Below, in pieces: positions 1 to 8,566 of a DNA stretch of 64,000 bases. The notes beneath the pieces were generated by a model. It did no database searches. It saw only the letters and a list, made by a program, of their open reading frames with translations, and was not told where the DNA came from. The position numbers and the translations under genes are program-made. Source of the DNA: Phytophthora colocasiae (taxonomy: Eukaryota; Oomycota; Peronosporomycetes; Peronosporales; Peronosporaceae); assembly GCA_018806915.1 (NCBI GenBank), contig JAGKQI010000087.1, positions 1-64,000 on the forward strand, in the 5' to 3' direction. Every line of letters begins with the position of its first letter. Positions within the stretch are counted from its first letter, which is position 1.

Positions 1-466
1 AAACTCCTAAACCCTAAACCCTAAACCCTAAACCCTAAACCCTAAACCCTAAACCCTAAACCCTAAACCCTAAAACCCTAAACCCTAAACCCTAAACCCT
101 AAACCCTAAACCCTAAACCCTAAACCCTAAACCCTAAACCCAAAACCCTAAACCCTAAACCCTAAACCCTAAACCCTAAACCCTAAACCCTAAACCCTAA
201 ACCCTAAACCCTAAACCCTAAACCCTAAACCCTAAACCCTAAACCCTAAACCCTAAACCCTAAACCCTAAACCCTAAACCCTAAACCCTAAACCCTAAAC
301 CCTAAACCCTAAACCCTAAACCCTAAACCCTAAACCCTAAACCCTAAACCCTAAACCCTAAACCCTAAACCCTAAACCCTAAACCCTAAACCCTAAACCC
401 TAAACCCTAAACCCTAAACCCTAAACCCTAAACCCTAAACCCTAAACCCTAAACCCTAAACCCTAC
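1..466 (-). repeat. Telomere repeat array (CCCTAAA)n
   Basis: About 65 uninterrupted copies of the 7-bp unit CCCTAAA (TTTAGGG on the other strand) run from the first base, with a few variants: one TAAAAC near 74, one CCCAAAA near 139, and a damaged first unit. The C-rich strand reads 5-prime to 3-prime from base 1, which is the orientation of a left chromosome end. TTTAGGG is the plant-type repeat also used by oomycetes. The array stops sharply at CCCTACCAGC. Confidence 0.97.
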
Positions 467-1110
467 CAGCGGTTTAACCCTACAAAAACCCTAATTCGTA
501 CTTAGTCGGGTTTGTTCGGTACTTCAATTTTGCTATTTTATACTTAAAATTTTACCTTTAGAAAATTATAAAATATAAAATTATAAAGGTGGTACAATGT
601 ACCCACTTATTTTATTTAAATTACAATAATTACTTTAAACAATTATTGTATTGTTATTTTAATTCCATTATTGCGAATTATTTATGAAAATGACTCTTAC
701 ACTTTTGCTATTCTAACTTCGGCTAATCTTGCACTAAGGCGACGCTTCTTTCATGTCTCTAACGTAGTTCCAGACGCTCTACACGACCATTTTTGGTAGC
801 ACTCCTAAATCTTATTTTTGACAAAGTTATTAACTGTCAAAGTGAATTTTCAAAATTTCACCTTTAACTGAGCATAACTATACTTAGACTTGAAGTCTCC
901 TCGTTCTACTTAGGTGGATTCAACGTAGAATTTTACGCGCTATACGATCATACTAAGTAGCATTTCCATATGTTAAGTCTTCGCAAAGTTATTCAAGTTT
1001 AAAGGCAAACTCACTCAAACTTACTACACATTGACACCACCAAACGCCCACTAATCTCGTCATAAGTTTGGCTGTACTCACACGTTATCAAAATTTCTTA
1101 GGTGGATTTA
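467..1110. other. AT-rich subtelomeric DNA without genes
   Basis: AT-rich sequence with no ORF of substance and no recognisable element. A few loose CCCTA echoes follow the telomere to about 495. The segment 841-1001 recurs at 2533-2693. Confidence 0.7.
841..1001 (+). repeat. Subtelomeric repeat, copy 1
   Basis: This block of about 160 bp is repeated in the same orientation at 2533-2693. Shared landmarks include CTCCTCGTTCTACTTAG, GCTATACGATC, TACTAAGTAGCATTTCCATA and CGCAAAGTTATTCAAGTTTA. The copies differ by scattered substitutions, so the duplication is not recent. No coding potential is visible. Confidence 0.75.
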
Positions 1111-1120
1111 ACGTACTTTT

Positions 1121-1550
1121 TCATGCTCTTTTCGATGGTACTTCGTGTGTCTTCCAGATTTAATATCTCAAGTCATTATTAGCTTATACAGGCATTTTTC
1201 AAAACCAAGACGTTTCTTGCTCTATTATTGGCTATATCTACAGTGTCCCTTTCTTTCGCACATGGAAACAATTTATTTTTTCATGCTCTTTCCGATGGTA
1301 TCTCGTCCATCAACCAAATTTAATATCTTAAGTCAGTATTAGCTTATACAGGCGTTTTTTTTTAAAAATAAGACGTTTCTTACTCTATCATTGGCTATAC
1401 CTACAGTGTCCCTTTCTTACGCACATAGAAACAATGTACTTTTTCATGCTCTTTCCAATGGTACTTCGTGCGTCCGCCGGATCTTATATCTCAAGCCAGT
1501 ATTTGCTTTTCCAAGGAGGTTTTATCGTGGAGATGTTATACGTGTGTTCG
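1121..1550 (+). repeat. Tandem repeat, about 160-bp period, nearly 3 copies
   Basis: Units start at TCATGCTCTT at 1121, 1281 and 1444. Each contains a TTTAATATCT-like block, AGCTTATACAGGC and CAGTGTCCCTTTC. The copies are diverged and the third is cut short near 1530. The small ORFs here arise from the repeat and do not look like proteins. Confidence 0.75.
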
Positions 1551-1551
1551 T

Positions 1552-1920
1552 CCCGTCTATGTCACATTGGGATACCACCATCATCTTCCCCGTATCGAAA
1601 TACCCCACCTCACAAGTTTTCGTATACTGAAGTGCAATATTGAGAAAGTTTTGAAAACTGGCTAATTGGCCCGTCTATGTCTCATGGGGATACCACCATC
1701 ATCTTCCCCGTATCGAAATACCCCACCTCACAAGTTTTCGTATACTGAAGTGCAATATTGAGAAAGTTTTGAATACTGGCTGAATGGCCCGTCTATGTCG
1801 CATGCGAATCCCACCATCATCTTCCTCGTATCAAAATACCCCACCTCACAAATTTTCGTATAGTGAAGTGAAGTATTGACGAAGTTTTAAAAATTGTCTG
1901 ATTGGCCCGTCTATATGACA
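1552..1920 (+). repeat. Tandem repeat, 118-bp period, 3 copies plus a partial fourth
   Basis: The motif CCCGTCTATGT starts at 1552, 1670 and 1788, with a fourth, altered start at 1906, giving an exact 118-bp spacing. Each unit holds CCACCATCATCTTCC, ATACCCCACCTCACAA and a run ending in GAAAGTTTTGAA. Identity between the first two units is high and falls in the third. Confidence 0.85.
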
Positions 1921-2210
1921 TGAAAGTACAGTCATACATTTTCAGACCAATTATTTTTTTCACTCTCCAATTTTCCGCCGAGTTCACGCTGTTTGGGCTT
2001 CGGAATTGACGAAAACCCAAAATTAATAATTTTAGGTAGCTCCAGACTTACTAGTTTAGGTCCGCGACACGTCTTTCCGAAAACTCAAACCCTCGGACAC
2101 GTCCGTACCGAGCCCCTATATTAACAGTATGGGAAAAGTCACGTCCCTGACATTCTGGGGGGAGTGTATTTTTTGTATCGGATTTTAACCCAGGGACGTG
2201 TCGGTTTAGG
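1921..2210. other. Subtelomeric spacer, nothing recognised
   Basis: No gene or known repeat is visible. The short phrase GACACGTC recurs twice and GGGACGTG occurs near 2190, but nothing identifies them. Confidence 0.5.
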
Positions 2211-2255
2211 AACCCTAAACCCTAGGCCAAAACCCTAGGCCAAAACCCTAGGCCA
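2211..2255 (-). repeat. Degenerate interstitial telomere tract
   Basis: One clean AACCCTAAACCCTA is followed by three spaced copies of CCCTAGGCCAAAA, a 13-bp unit that looks like a telomere repeat with a GGCC insertion. It lies about 1.7 kb inside the end, as expected of a former chromosome end or a telomere-derived subtelomeric satellite. Confidence 0.7.
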
Positions 2256-2323
2256 GTCGCTCAACTGCAGTGACTGTTTGCTTGATCAATTGAGGGCGCA
2301 CACTAAAGCCAGGAGAGCGCAGC

Positions 2324-2421
2324 TCGGGTTCGTTGGTAGAGCGATTGACTGTAGTGTTCTATACTGTGTTTCAGTATACTCGGAAATCAATTGGTCGCTG
2401 GTTCGATTCCGGCCACTCGAA
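2324..2421 (+). tRNA. tRNA-Tyr(GTA)-like gene with intron, D arm defective
   Basis: The anticodon stem ATTGA (2344-2348) pairs with TCAAT (2387-2391), and GTA sits at 2351-2353 in the loop. About 31 bases (2355-2385) interrupt the loop just after position 37, the canonical intron site of eukaryotic tRNA-Tyr. The intron folds as TATACTG/CAGTATA. A 5-base variable loop, a T arm (GCTGG-TTCGATT-CCGGC), CACTCGA and a TTTT Pol III terminator follow. TCGGGT (2324-2329) pairs with the 3-prime acceptor strand, but the left half of the D stem is then missing. Using GCTC at 2322 as the D stem instead ruins the acceptor. It is therefore probably a tRNA-Tyr pseudogene or a diverged gene. Confidence 0.6.
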
Positions 2422-2532
2422 TTTTACTTCAGCACCGTCGCAACCGGTTTGTTGCTATTTTGCGTTTTTGTTTCTCAGCTATAGAGATGTTTGTACCATA
2501 CGAACGTCATGTAGTTCCATTATTCATTGTTG

Positions 2533-2693
2533 AAGTGAATGATCTTAAATTTCGCGTTTCATTAGCCATAACTGTACTCGGCCTTGCAGTCTCCTCGTTC
2601 TACTTAGCTGGATTGAATGTAGAATTTGACGAGCTATACGATCGTACTAAGTAGCATTTCCATACGCTAAGTATTCGCAAAGTTATTCAAGTT
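2533..2693 (+). repeat. Subtelomeric repeat, copy 2
   Basis: Second copy of the block at 841-1001, ending just before the Gypsy-A LTR. The retrotransposon therefore landed at the edge of older subtelomeric sequence. Confidence 0.75.
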
Positions 2694-2704
2694 TACAGTC
2701 GATA

Positions 2705-3164
2705 TGTAATGGGTCTACCTAGACCTATTAGATGGCGTACACGTGCGCTTACGTGTATGAGGAAGCGTGCAATTAGAATAGACTTAATTTAAGTATACTT
2801 ATTTAAATAAGTATAATTAAATCAAATATAACTAAATTAAACTGCAAAATACCGTAAAATGAGAACTGTTATTGAATTTGGCATAAGCCAATTATGGACC
2901 TCCTAAAACTGTTTGTTATCTATTTCTAAAGGGTCTGCCAACGTGTGGTTGGCAGAAACTCTGCTCAGTAATTGGAAGAAATCCGTTACTTTCTACCAAT
3001 AATATGCACAAATGCACACGAACCATCCAATAATGTGGTTCGCCCATGTATCCATTGGTGTGTACAGCACACCAAGGTCTGAGGCTCATTTCCAACCTCT
3101 AACAGTTATCCTAACTGTTAGAGTTACAAGTGGTACAACCACTTGTACGTGTAACCCCGTTACA
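2705..3164 (-). repeat. Gypsy-A 3-prime LTR
   Basis: A 460-bp LTR with TG...CA ends (TGTAATGG...GTTACA as read on the plus strand). It is nearly identical to 15614-16073. It is rich in perfect dyads, for example 3097-3123 (12-bp arms, 3-base loop) and 3125-3147 (9-bp arms). Relative to the element this is the downstream LTR. Confidence 0.95.
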
Positions 3165-3180
3165 CCATCCCCCCGTTAAG
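3165..3180 (-). promoter_or_regulatory. Gypsy-A polypurine tract
   Basis: On the minus strand the bases just before the 3-prime LTR read CGGGGGGATGG, a purine-rich run adjoining TGTAAC. This is where the plus-strand primer is expected and it confirms minus orientation. Confidence 0.65.
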
Positions 3181-3265
3181 ATTCGACGCATCGGTCTCGA
3201 TACGTCAATCAACAGAACTTGACAAGACCGTCAAGTTCCCGAGAGAAATCCGAGTTCATTTCGCA

Positions 3266-4624
3266 ATGGACTCGCCAACGCCCACGTCTCCGTCCGCTTC
3301 TGCGGACGCGCAAGCCTCACCTGCTGCCTCTGCAGCAGGAACAACGACCTCAGCAGTGCCCACTAGCACTGCTGCTTCCAGCGGTCTGACAGAGAAGCTC
3401 TCTGTCACCAAGTACCATGCTCTCCATAAGGAGAAGCATGAGAAGAAGAAGAAGTCTTCTTCTCTAGCAGGGATTAAGAATCCTGCTGTCCCTCTCAAAG
3501 AACTCTTTGGAGAGGACTACGAAAACATCCTCGACTACGAGGAGGATGTCGAGGAGGGGGAGGTTGATGTCAAGACTCCCGCTCCCGTGTCTTCGTCTGA
3601 AGACACGTCAGACCCACCCGTGGGTTCTAGACGACCTCGTGATGAGGCCTCGGACGCTTCAAGCTCGAAGCGTCCGCGCAGTGATGACGAAGCGTCCCCC
3701 ATGTCGAGGGCGCTCACTGCCCCGCGCACTGATCCGCCAGTGCGCACACCATGGATGCCTACTGAGGCAGAAATCCATGGCCGGTTCGGTGCTAGTTCAC
3801 CACCGAACCCGATACTGTTGTACTCATGCAACAGTATCAACGACGACGACGTCGCCGCTAAGGTTGTCTTTGAGTCCGAGACTCAAAGACGCGACTACTA
3901 TATCGGACTCTTCCACGAGCTCCGATACTATGCAGCGAAGAAGACTTCGCGCAAGAGCAAAGTGCCAGAGTGGCAGGCACTTTGTCAGTCGTGGAATGCC
4001 TTTGTTGATAACTTCAACAAAGACCCGAAGGCGTATCGCGAGCGTGTTGCTGCGGCTCGCGATCGCTACTACACTTACACTACGCGTGGTAAGTGTGAAC
4101 GCCTCCATGATCAGTCCATGGAAGCGGGAATCCCATGTGCCGTTCCCTTTGGCACACCCTGTCCGTGTTGCCAACCTTTGGCAACACGCCTCACCGAAAG
4201 TGATCTCCTGGGGTACACGGTCGTCCGTGTACCCGATCACATCAAGGAGCTCCGTGGTCGTATTGTGCCACGCGAAGCTCCGAGTGCTGTGGCTAACCGC
4301 AGCACTCCTCGTGCAGGGCTTACCCCTGCAAGTTATGGTGGGCTTCGTACGCCCTCACCATTTCCGGAACGTCCTCCATCAGGACGTTCCGCGGCTCCCA
4401 TGTATCTCGATGGGGAGGAAATCCTCTCCAACGAATACGAAAACGAACCCCTTGAGAGTTCGTTCTCTTATGAGCCACTATCCGCTCAACAATCCAGCGG
4501 ATCGCTCCACGCGCGTCGCGCAACGGCGGCGGAGGGGGTGGGAACACTCCCTCCGCATGGTCAACGCTATGACCATGACGATCGTGCCCTGCACGATCGA
4601 GTTGCTGCGCTGACAGAGCGCTGA
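3266..4624 (+). CDS. Antisense accessory ORF of Gypsy-A, function unknown
   Basis: A 452-residue ORF lies on the strand opposite to gag-pol, starting about 100 bp inside the 3-prime LTR and overlapping the chromodomain-end ORF by about 300 bp. The N-terminal third is Ser/Ala/Pro-rich, followed by a Lys-rich patch (residues 55-64), an acidic stretch (about 85-100), and basic KRPR near residue 131. The middle (about 165-330) looks globular, with aromatic and charged residues and a CPCC cysteine cluster near residue 300. I recognise no family. It lacks a zinc knuckle and protease or RT motifs. Its length, ATG start and lack of stops argue for a real product, presumably transcribed from the LTR in antisense. 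The reading could also be a by-product of constraint on the opposite strand only in its last 300 bp. Confidence 0.6.
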   Translation: MDSPTPTSPSASADAQASPAASAAGTTTSAVPTSTAASSGLTEKLSVTKYHALHKEKHEKKKKSSSLAGIKNPAVPLKELFGEDYENILDYEEDVEEGEVDVKTPAPVSSSEDTSDPPVGSRRPRDEASDASSSKRPRSDDEASPMSRALTAPRTDPPVRTPWMPTEAEIHGRFGASSPPNPILLYSCNSINDDDVAAKVVFESETQRRDYYIGLFHELRYYAAKKTSRKSKVPEWQALCQSWNAFVDNFNKDPKAYRERVAAARDRYYTYTTRGKCERLHDQSMEAGIPCAVPFGTPCPCCQPLATRLTESDLLGYTVVRVPDHIKELRGRIVPREAPSAVANRSTPRAGLTPASYGGLRTPSPFPERPPSGRSAAPMYLDGEEILSNEYENEPLESSFSYEPLSAQQSSGSLHARRATAAEGVGTLPPHGQRYDHDDRALHDRVAALTER

Positions 4625-5048
4625 GATAGCGGCTCTGAAGCAGGAGGTTCGTGTCCTCCGTGCTGAGGTCTGCGAGGCAGCTCAGACTGCCTCGAACCTC
4701 TCGTCCGGTCTTGGGACGAGAGTGAGCCGGTTGATCGACCGTGTCGGCGGTCTCGAGAGGCCTTCCAGGCCTCTCGCACTGCTCAGTCGGACTACCAACC
4801 CTAGGTAGTCCGTGCTGCACGTACGGCTTCAACCGCCCGACGTAGAAGGTCGGGTGGAGCCTCATACTGGACGGTATGTCCAGCCGGTACGCGTTGCCGT
4901 GCCGTTCAAGTACTTTGAACGGCCCAATGAATCTTGGAGCAAGCTTGCTTGCTCCAAAGTCAGACACTGCATGTTTAGGCAGGTTTTGTGTAGCTAACAA
5001 AACTAATGAACCCACTTTGAATTCATTTATGTTGCCCCCTACCAACAT
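4320..5048 (-). CDS. Gypsy-A pol C-terminal part: integrase tail and chromodomain
   Basis: This 242-residue segment continues the integrase ORF after a frameshift near 5034-5040. It begins with the SH3-like integrase C-terminal region (FKVGSLVLLAT, then FIGPFKVLERHGNAYRLDIP and HPTFYVGRLKPY). It ends with a chromodomain (VERIVAHKR...FRIRWRGFPPHRDTWEP...). In chromoviruses this domain guides integration toward marked chromatin. The linker has a run of six prolines. The upstream frame break (GGGGG run) lies in a dyad, ATGTTG/CAACAT, at 5029-5048. Confidence 0.88.
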   Translation of the reverse strand: MLVGGNINEFKVGSLVLLATQNLPKHAVSDFGASKLAPRFIGPFKVLERHGNAYRLDIPSSMRLHPTFYVGRLKPYVQHGLPRVGSPTEQCERPGRPLETADTVDQPAHSRPKTGREVRGSLSCLADLSTEDTNLLLQSRYLSALSAQQLDRAGHDRHGHSVDHAEGVFPPPPPPLRDARGAIRWIVERIVAHKRTNSQGVRFRIRWRGFPPHRDTWEPRNVLMEDVPEMVRAYEAHHNLQG

Positions 5049-6309
5049 TGTCAGCGTTCAGCTTCTGTCGATCGACAGAAGCTGCGATAGCATCCTGGAC
5101 AAACCGTATGACGGCTTGTCTTCGCTGGACAAAGTCTAGCGCACCCGAGCTGAATCCATTCAGCTTGTCGCCCTTGTCAGCAGCAGGCCCTGCCTGCTCG
5201 CTATCATCTCTCATGTCTGTGCCCGGCACAGACATCGCGCGCTCGTTCCTGCTCGAACGAGACGTCGCACGCGTCACCGCAGCTGATAGTGTGCTGCTAT
5301 CAGTTGCATTCTGCGGTTGTTCGGACGCAACCGTAGATCCTCCCCCACTTAAGGAGGAAGCTACCCCGCCGAGCATGCTCGGCAATCGTGGATGCCTCAT
5401 GGCATTCACGTAGAACGGTGTATGCCCTGTCGAGGCATGCACCGAGTTGTTGATGGCAAACTCTGCCATCGGCAAGCACTCGCTCCAATGCGGGAACGAG
5501 TGAGCGTAGCTCTTCAGCGTGTCACCCAGTACGCGGTTGACACGTTCGGTCTGTCCGTCCGTCTGCGGATGATCCGCAGTCGACATTGACAATTGTGAAC
5601 CAAGAAGTGTAAACACTTCTTGCCAGAACCGCGCTGTGAAGCGTGGATCACGGTCCGACACAATGTCGAGCGGCATGCCATGGTGTTTGAACACCATGTC
5701 AACAAACAGTCGCGCAGTCTGCGCGGCTGTAACAGTAGCCGGGACGGCAGCAAGATGAACCATCTTGCTGAATCTGTCCACAAAGACAACGATGCCCGTC
5801 CTCCGCTTGCTGTCAGGCGGAAGACCGAAGACAAAGTCCATGGACATGGACTGCCAACACTCCGACGGAGTCGGTAGTGATTGAAGAGGAGCCTGCGAGA
5901 ACTGCGCAGGCTTCACGCGTTGACAAACCTCGCAAGCACGGACGTACTTGCGCACCCACTTGTACTGGTGGTGCCAGTAGAAGTCACGCGTGAGAAGAGT
6001 GTATGTCTTCTCACGACCCGGATGCCCTGTCGTGGGGGCATCGTGATACTCGAACATGATCCTCAACCGGAGGTCATGATCATTCGGAACGACAATGCGA
6101 TCCGCATTGTCGTCGACTGCACTGTACAACAGTAGGCCTTCGTGTACACGATAGCGGTGTACACGAGCTCGAAGATGAGGGGTTAGCTTCCGACGTGCCA
6201 CGTCGGAAGGTGCTGCGAGGAACTCCAGCAGCCCCTTCGCGTCTGCATCCCTTGCATACGCGTTCTTCACGTCGTCAATCAACGTTGACGACGGCACACT
6301 TGTCCTCAC
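5023..6309 (-). CDS. Gypsy-A integrase
   Basis: Integrase of a Ty3/Gypsy pol. The HHCC zinc domain is visible (HDAPTTGHPGREK...CEVCQRVK). The catalytic triad is D in SMDFVFGLPP, D in DIVSDRDPRF and E in HPQTDGQTERVNRV. Further upstream on the minus strand (to 6442) the RNase H tether ending in VADALSRR is readable in another frame, so a frameshift lies near 6340, in a GTCGACC/GGTCGAC dyad region. The downstream end runs into the frameshift at about 5038. The nucleotide sequence is full of inverted repeats, for example 5060-5083 (24-bp perfect palindrome), 5679-5698 and 5748-5770. Confidence 0.92.
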   Translation of the reverse strand: MRTSVPSSTLIDDVKNAYARDADAKGLLEFLAAPSDVARRKLTPHLRARVHRYRVHEGLLLYSAVDDNADRIVVPNDHDLRLRIMFEYHDAPTTGHPGREKTYTLLTRDFYWHHQYKWVRKYVRACEVCQRVKPAQFSQAPLQSLPTPSECWQSMSMDFVFGLPPDSKRRTGIVVFVDRFSKMVHLAAVPATVTAAQTARLFVDMVFKHHGMPLDIVSDRDPRFTARFWQEVFTLLGSQLSMSTADHPQTDGQTERVNRVLGDTLKSYAHSFPHWSECLPMAEFAINNSVHASTGHTPFYVNAMRHPRLPSMLGGVASSLSGGGSTVASEQPQNATDSSTLSAAVTRATSRSSRNERAMSVPGTDMRDDSEQAGPAADKGDKLNGFSSGALDFVQRRQAVIRFVQDAIAASVDRQKLNADNVGRGQHK

Positions 6310-6438
6310 GACGCCAACTGCGTTGGCGTCGACCGTCTCCGCAGTCAGGTCGACGCGATAACGCGTCGGCCACTACGTTGAGTCTTTCGGGTTTGTACTC
6401 CACCCGGAAGTTGTACTCCGCAAAGAAGGACAACCATC

Positions 6439-6442
6439 TCGC
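6439..6442. repeat. Target duplication TCGC, left copy
   Basis: TCGC precedes the nested LTR element and recurs at 11530-11533 directly after it, a 4-bp target-site duplication inside the Gypsy-A pol gene. Confidence 0.75.
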
Positions 6443-7860
6443 TGTGGTGAAGCGGACGAAAAAATTTTCCCGGAGAGGCGATGTCAGCCACGAACCCGAA
6501 TAGAGTCGGAACGAGCGACAGGGGGGACCTGTGATCGCCAGATCTGGGTCGAATCAGACGAAGGTACGATGGGTCCCGCCGGGAACAGGCAACGGAGACA
6601 CCGGCGAAGAAGCAGGTGGAGCGGTGTTCGTGGGTGATCCGAATCCTGCCGTGGTGTTCGTGGGTGATCCGAATCCTGCCGGAGGAAGAATGGGGAAATC
6701 AAGGATGTTCTCGCGCGATCAACGATGACGGGGCCCCAAGCGAGCATGATCAGCTTACCCTGGCGCCCCGAAGCCTCTAACAGCACGATCCAACTTCCCC
6801 GGGCGGCGACGAAGCGAGATCACGCAAGATCGCGCAATGATCCTCTCCCGTATAAGTACGAGATCAGCTCCGGATCAAGGTCAACCCCAGGCGCGACGCA
6901 GACTCTTCTTGTGGCCTGATCCGGATTCTTTGAAGGATCACCAAGCGGGATCAGGCAGTGATCAAGTCCCGATTAAGTACGAGATCAAGCTCCGGTTAAG
7001 TGCGAGATCAAGCTTCGGTTAAGTGCGAGATCAAGCTTCGGTTAAGTGCGAGATCAAGCTTCGGTTAAGTGCGAGATCAAGCTTCGGTTAAGTGCGAGAT
7101 CAAGCTTCGGTTAAGTACGGAATCGGCTCAAGATCAGGGTTAGGGGAACCAAGCTAGGGATCAGCTCTGTAGCCAGTGTCATGTGGTCGTAGGATAGTAA
7201 ATCAGGATGGGATTAGTAGGCATAGGAATAACCATAAACGGACTCGAATTTGCCCTGAACCACTCAAGTGTCTTCGCTACGCCTGGAACCGGGAACTACA
7301 TTGGCCCTACAAGCGTCAGGAAGGTAAGGATACGTGACCTAGTATAGCGGTTAAGTCTGGATAATATATTGGCCAGCTTTGCCTATCTAGTGAACTATCC
7401 TTTAAGTGCATACATCGGATCGGAAGGAATTGGTTGTTTAGCCTAAGGATCCCGTCGAATCTCGCCCCCTCAAGACCCCCGCTATCGGAAGCGGAAAACA
7501 ACGAAAGGAAGGGACTGAATCCCGAACATTGGACTATTGGAAGACCTGGATCAAGAACCAGGCACCCGGATCAAGGCTCGAGAACTCGCCTACGACCGGG
7601 ATCAAGTACCCCGAGGTGGAGTGAAGAACTTCCACGCCGCCTCAAACCCCTGCGTCACCCAAGACCTTCTTCTCGTCCCAAGACATCTTCAGAAGTTACC
7701 TGGAAGAGCGTAACCCGCCTACCGACGGGTACACAAGGTGAACACTACACGCAACAAGATCACGGATCATCGGGGGACCCCCTCCGTTAGTCGGTGTCTG
7801 GGCGCAAGTGGCGATCGCGATCGGCCTCAACCGGATTTTGGCCAGATCCGCTCCACCACA
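6443..7860 (+). repeat. Nested element 5-prime LTR (1418 bp)
   Basis: Begins TGTGGTGAAGCGG and ends CCGCTCCACCACA (terminal inverted TGTGGTG/CACCACA). It contains TATAAG at 6851 and a minisatellite at about 6972-7110 of 23-bp units (GTTAAGTGCGAGATCAAGCT core): one variant plus five standard units, against one plus three in the other LTR. Several short ORFs cross it, but they look like chance readings. Confidence 0.93.
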
Positions 7861-8566
7861 ATGGTGCGCGTGCCCGGATCTTCTGGTGACTTCGGATATC
7901 ACCGTGAGTCCCAAGAAGATGTCAAGATAAAAGAAGAACAAGGGGAAGAAGTGCCTACGAATGTTGGATCGACGGAGGCACCACTGAAAACAGAAAGATC
8001 CACAGATCAGCAGAGTTCTGGGAGGATCTCTACTGACTGGGCACGAGGCAGACCTGGATCGCAATCCAGATCTCGAAGAAAAACCTCGAATTCCTCCCAA
8101 GGCCCCTTCGAGGGCCATTGCGGATCTCGATGAGAATCGAGATCCGCACACGAGCGATAAGGAATCAGCAAAGCTGAAACCTAACCTGCTCACCAAGTCC
8201 ACTGTTGCCTCAAGATCGACCAAGAAAAAGAAGATCAAGAGCACCCGGACGAAATTGAAAGCTCCAGACTCAGAGCCAGAAGATGTGATCAACCCAGGAT
8301 CAACGATCACCAAGGACGCGATCGAGCAGGCCTACTACAGGAAGAGGCTAAGCGAGACCTTGCTTAACAATCCTGTTCTTACGATCATACAAGTCCGCCA
8401 GATCGGTAACCTCACAGGCCCAGTGTCGAAGCCCCGGACTAGCTCTGACCGCCTGAACGCGGTGAAGATCCTACTTGATCTGCTCCAAGAAGCTGGTTTG
8501 GTGGCTGGAGAGTTCGAACCAAACTCTCTATTTGACTTGGAACTGCAAGCGATTCAATCTGCTTGA
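7861..8566 (+). CDS. Nested element sense ORF region, unknown, probably frameshifted
   Basis: Two overlapping frames are open. Frame one runs from ATG 7861 (inside the primer-binding site) to 8133, about 90 residues, Ser- and charge-rich. Frame two is open from about 7989 to 8566 without an early ATG. It includes a basic patch (KKKKIK) and a C-terminal part that looks folded (residues from DAIEQAYYRKRL through LLDLLQEAGLV). Together they could be a gag-like protein of about 230 residues joined by a +1 shift. No zinc knuckle is present, and I recognise no family. It ends where the convergent antisense ORF ends. Confidence 0.4.
7862..7880 (+). promoter_or_regulatory. Nested element primer-binding site
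   Basis: One base after the LTR, TGGTGCGCGTGCCCGGATC would pair with a tRNA 3-prime end. Its complement parses correctly as a T-stem strand CCGGG, a 7-base acceptor strand CACGCGC, discriminator A and CCA. The tRNA identity was not established. Confidence 0.75.

Noticed and set aside
1145..1665. Several 60-80 residue ORFs in the subtelomere
   Set aside because: They lie in tandem repeats, overlap in several frames and have no protein-like pattern.
3266..4624. Idea that the antisense ORF is the element Gag
   Set aside because: A proper Gag with zinc knuckle lies at 14578-15564 in pol orientation.
6531..7790. ORFs inside the nested element LTRs (also at 10245-11459)
   Set aside because: They repeat because the LTR repeats; composition follows the DNA, not a protein family.
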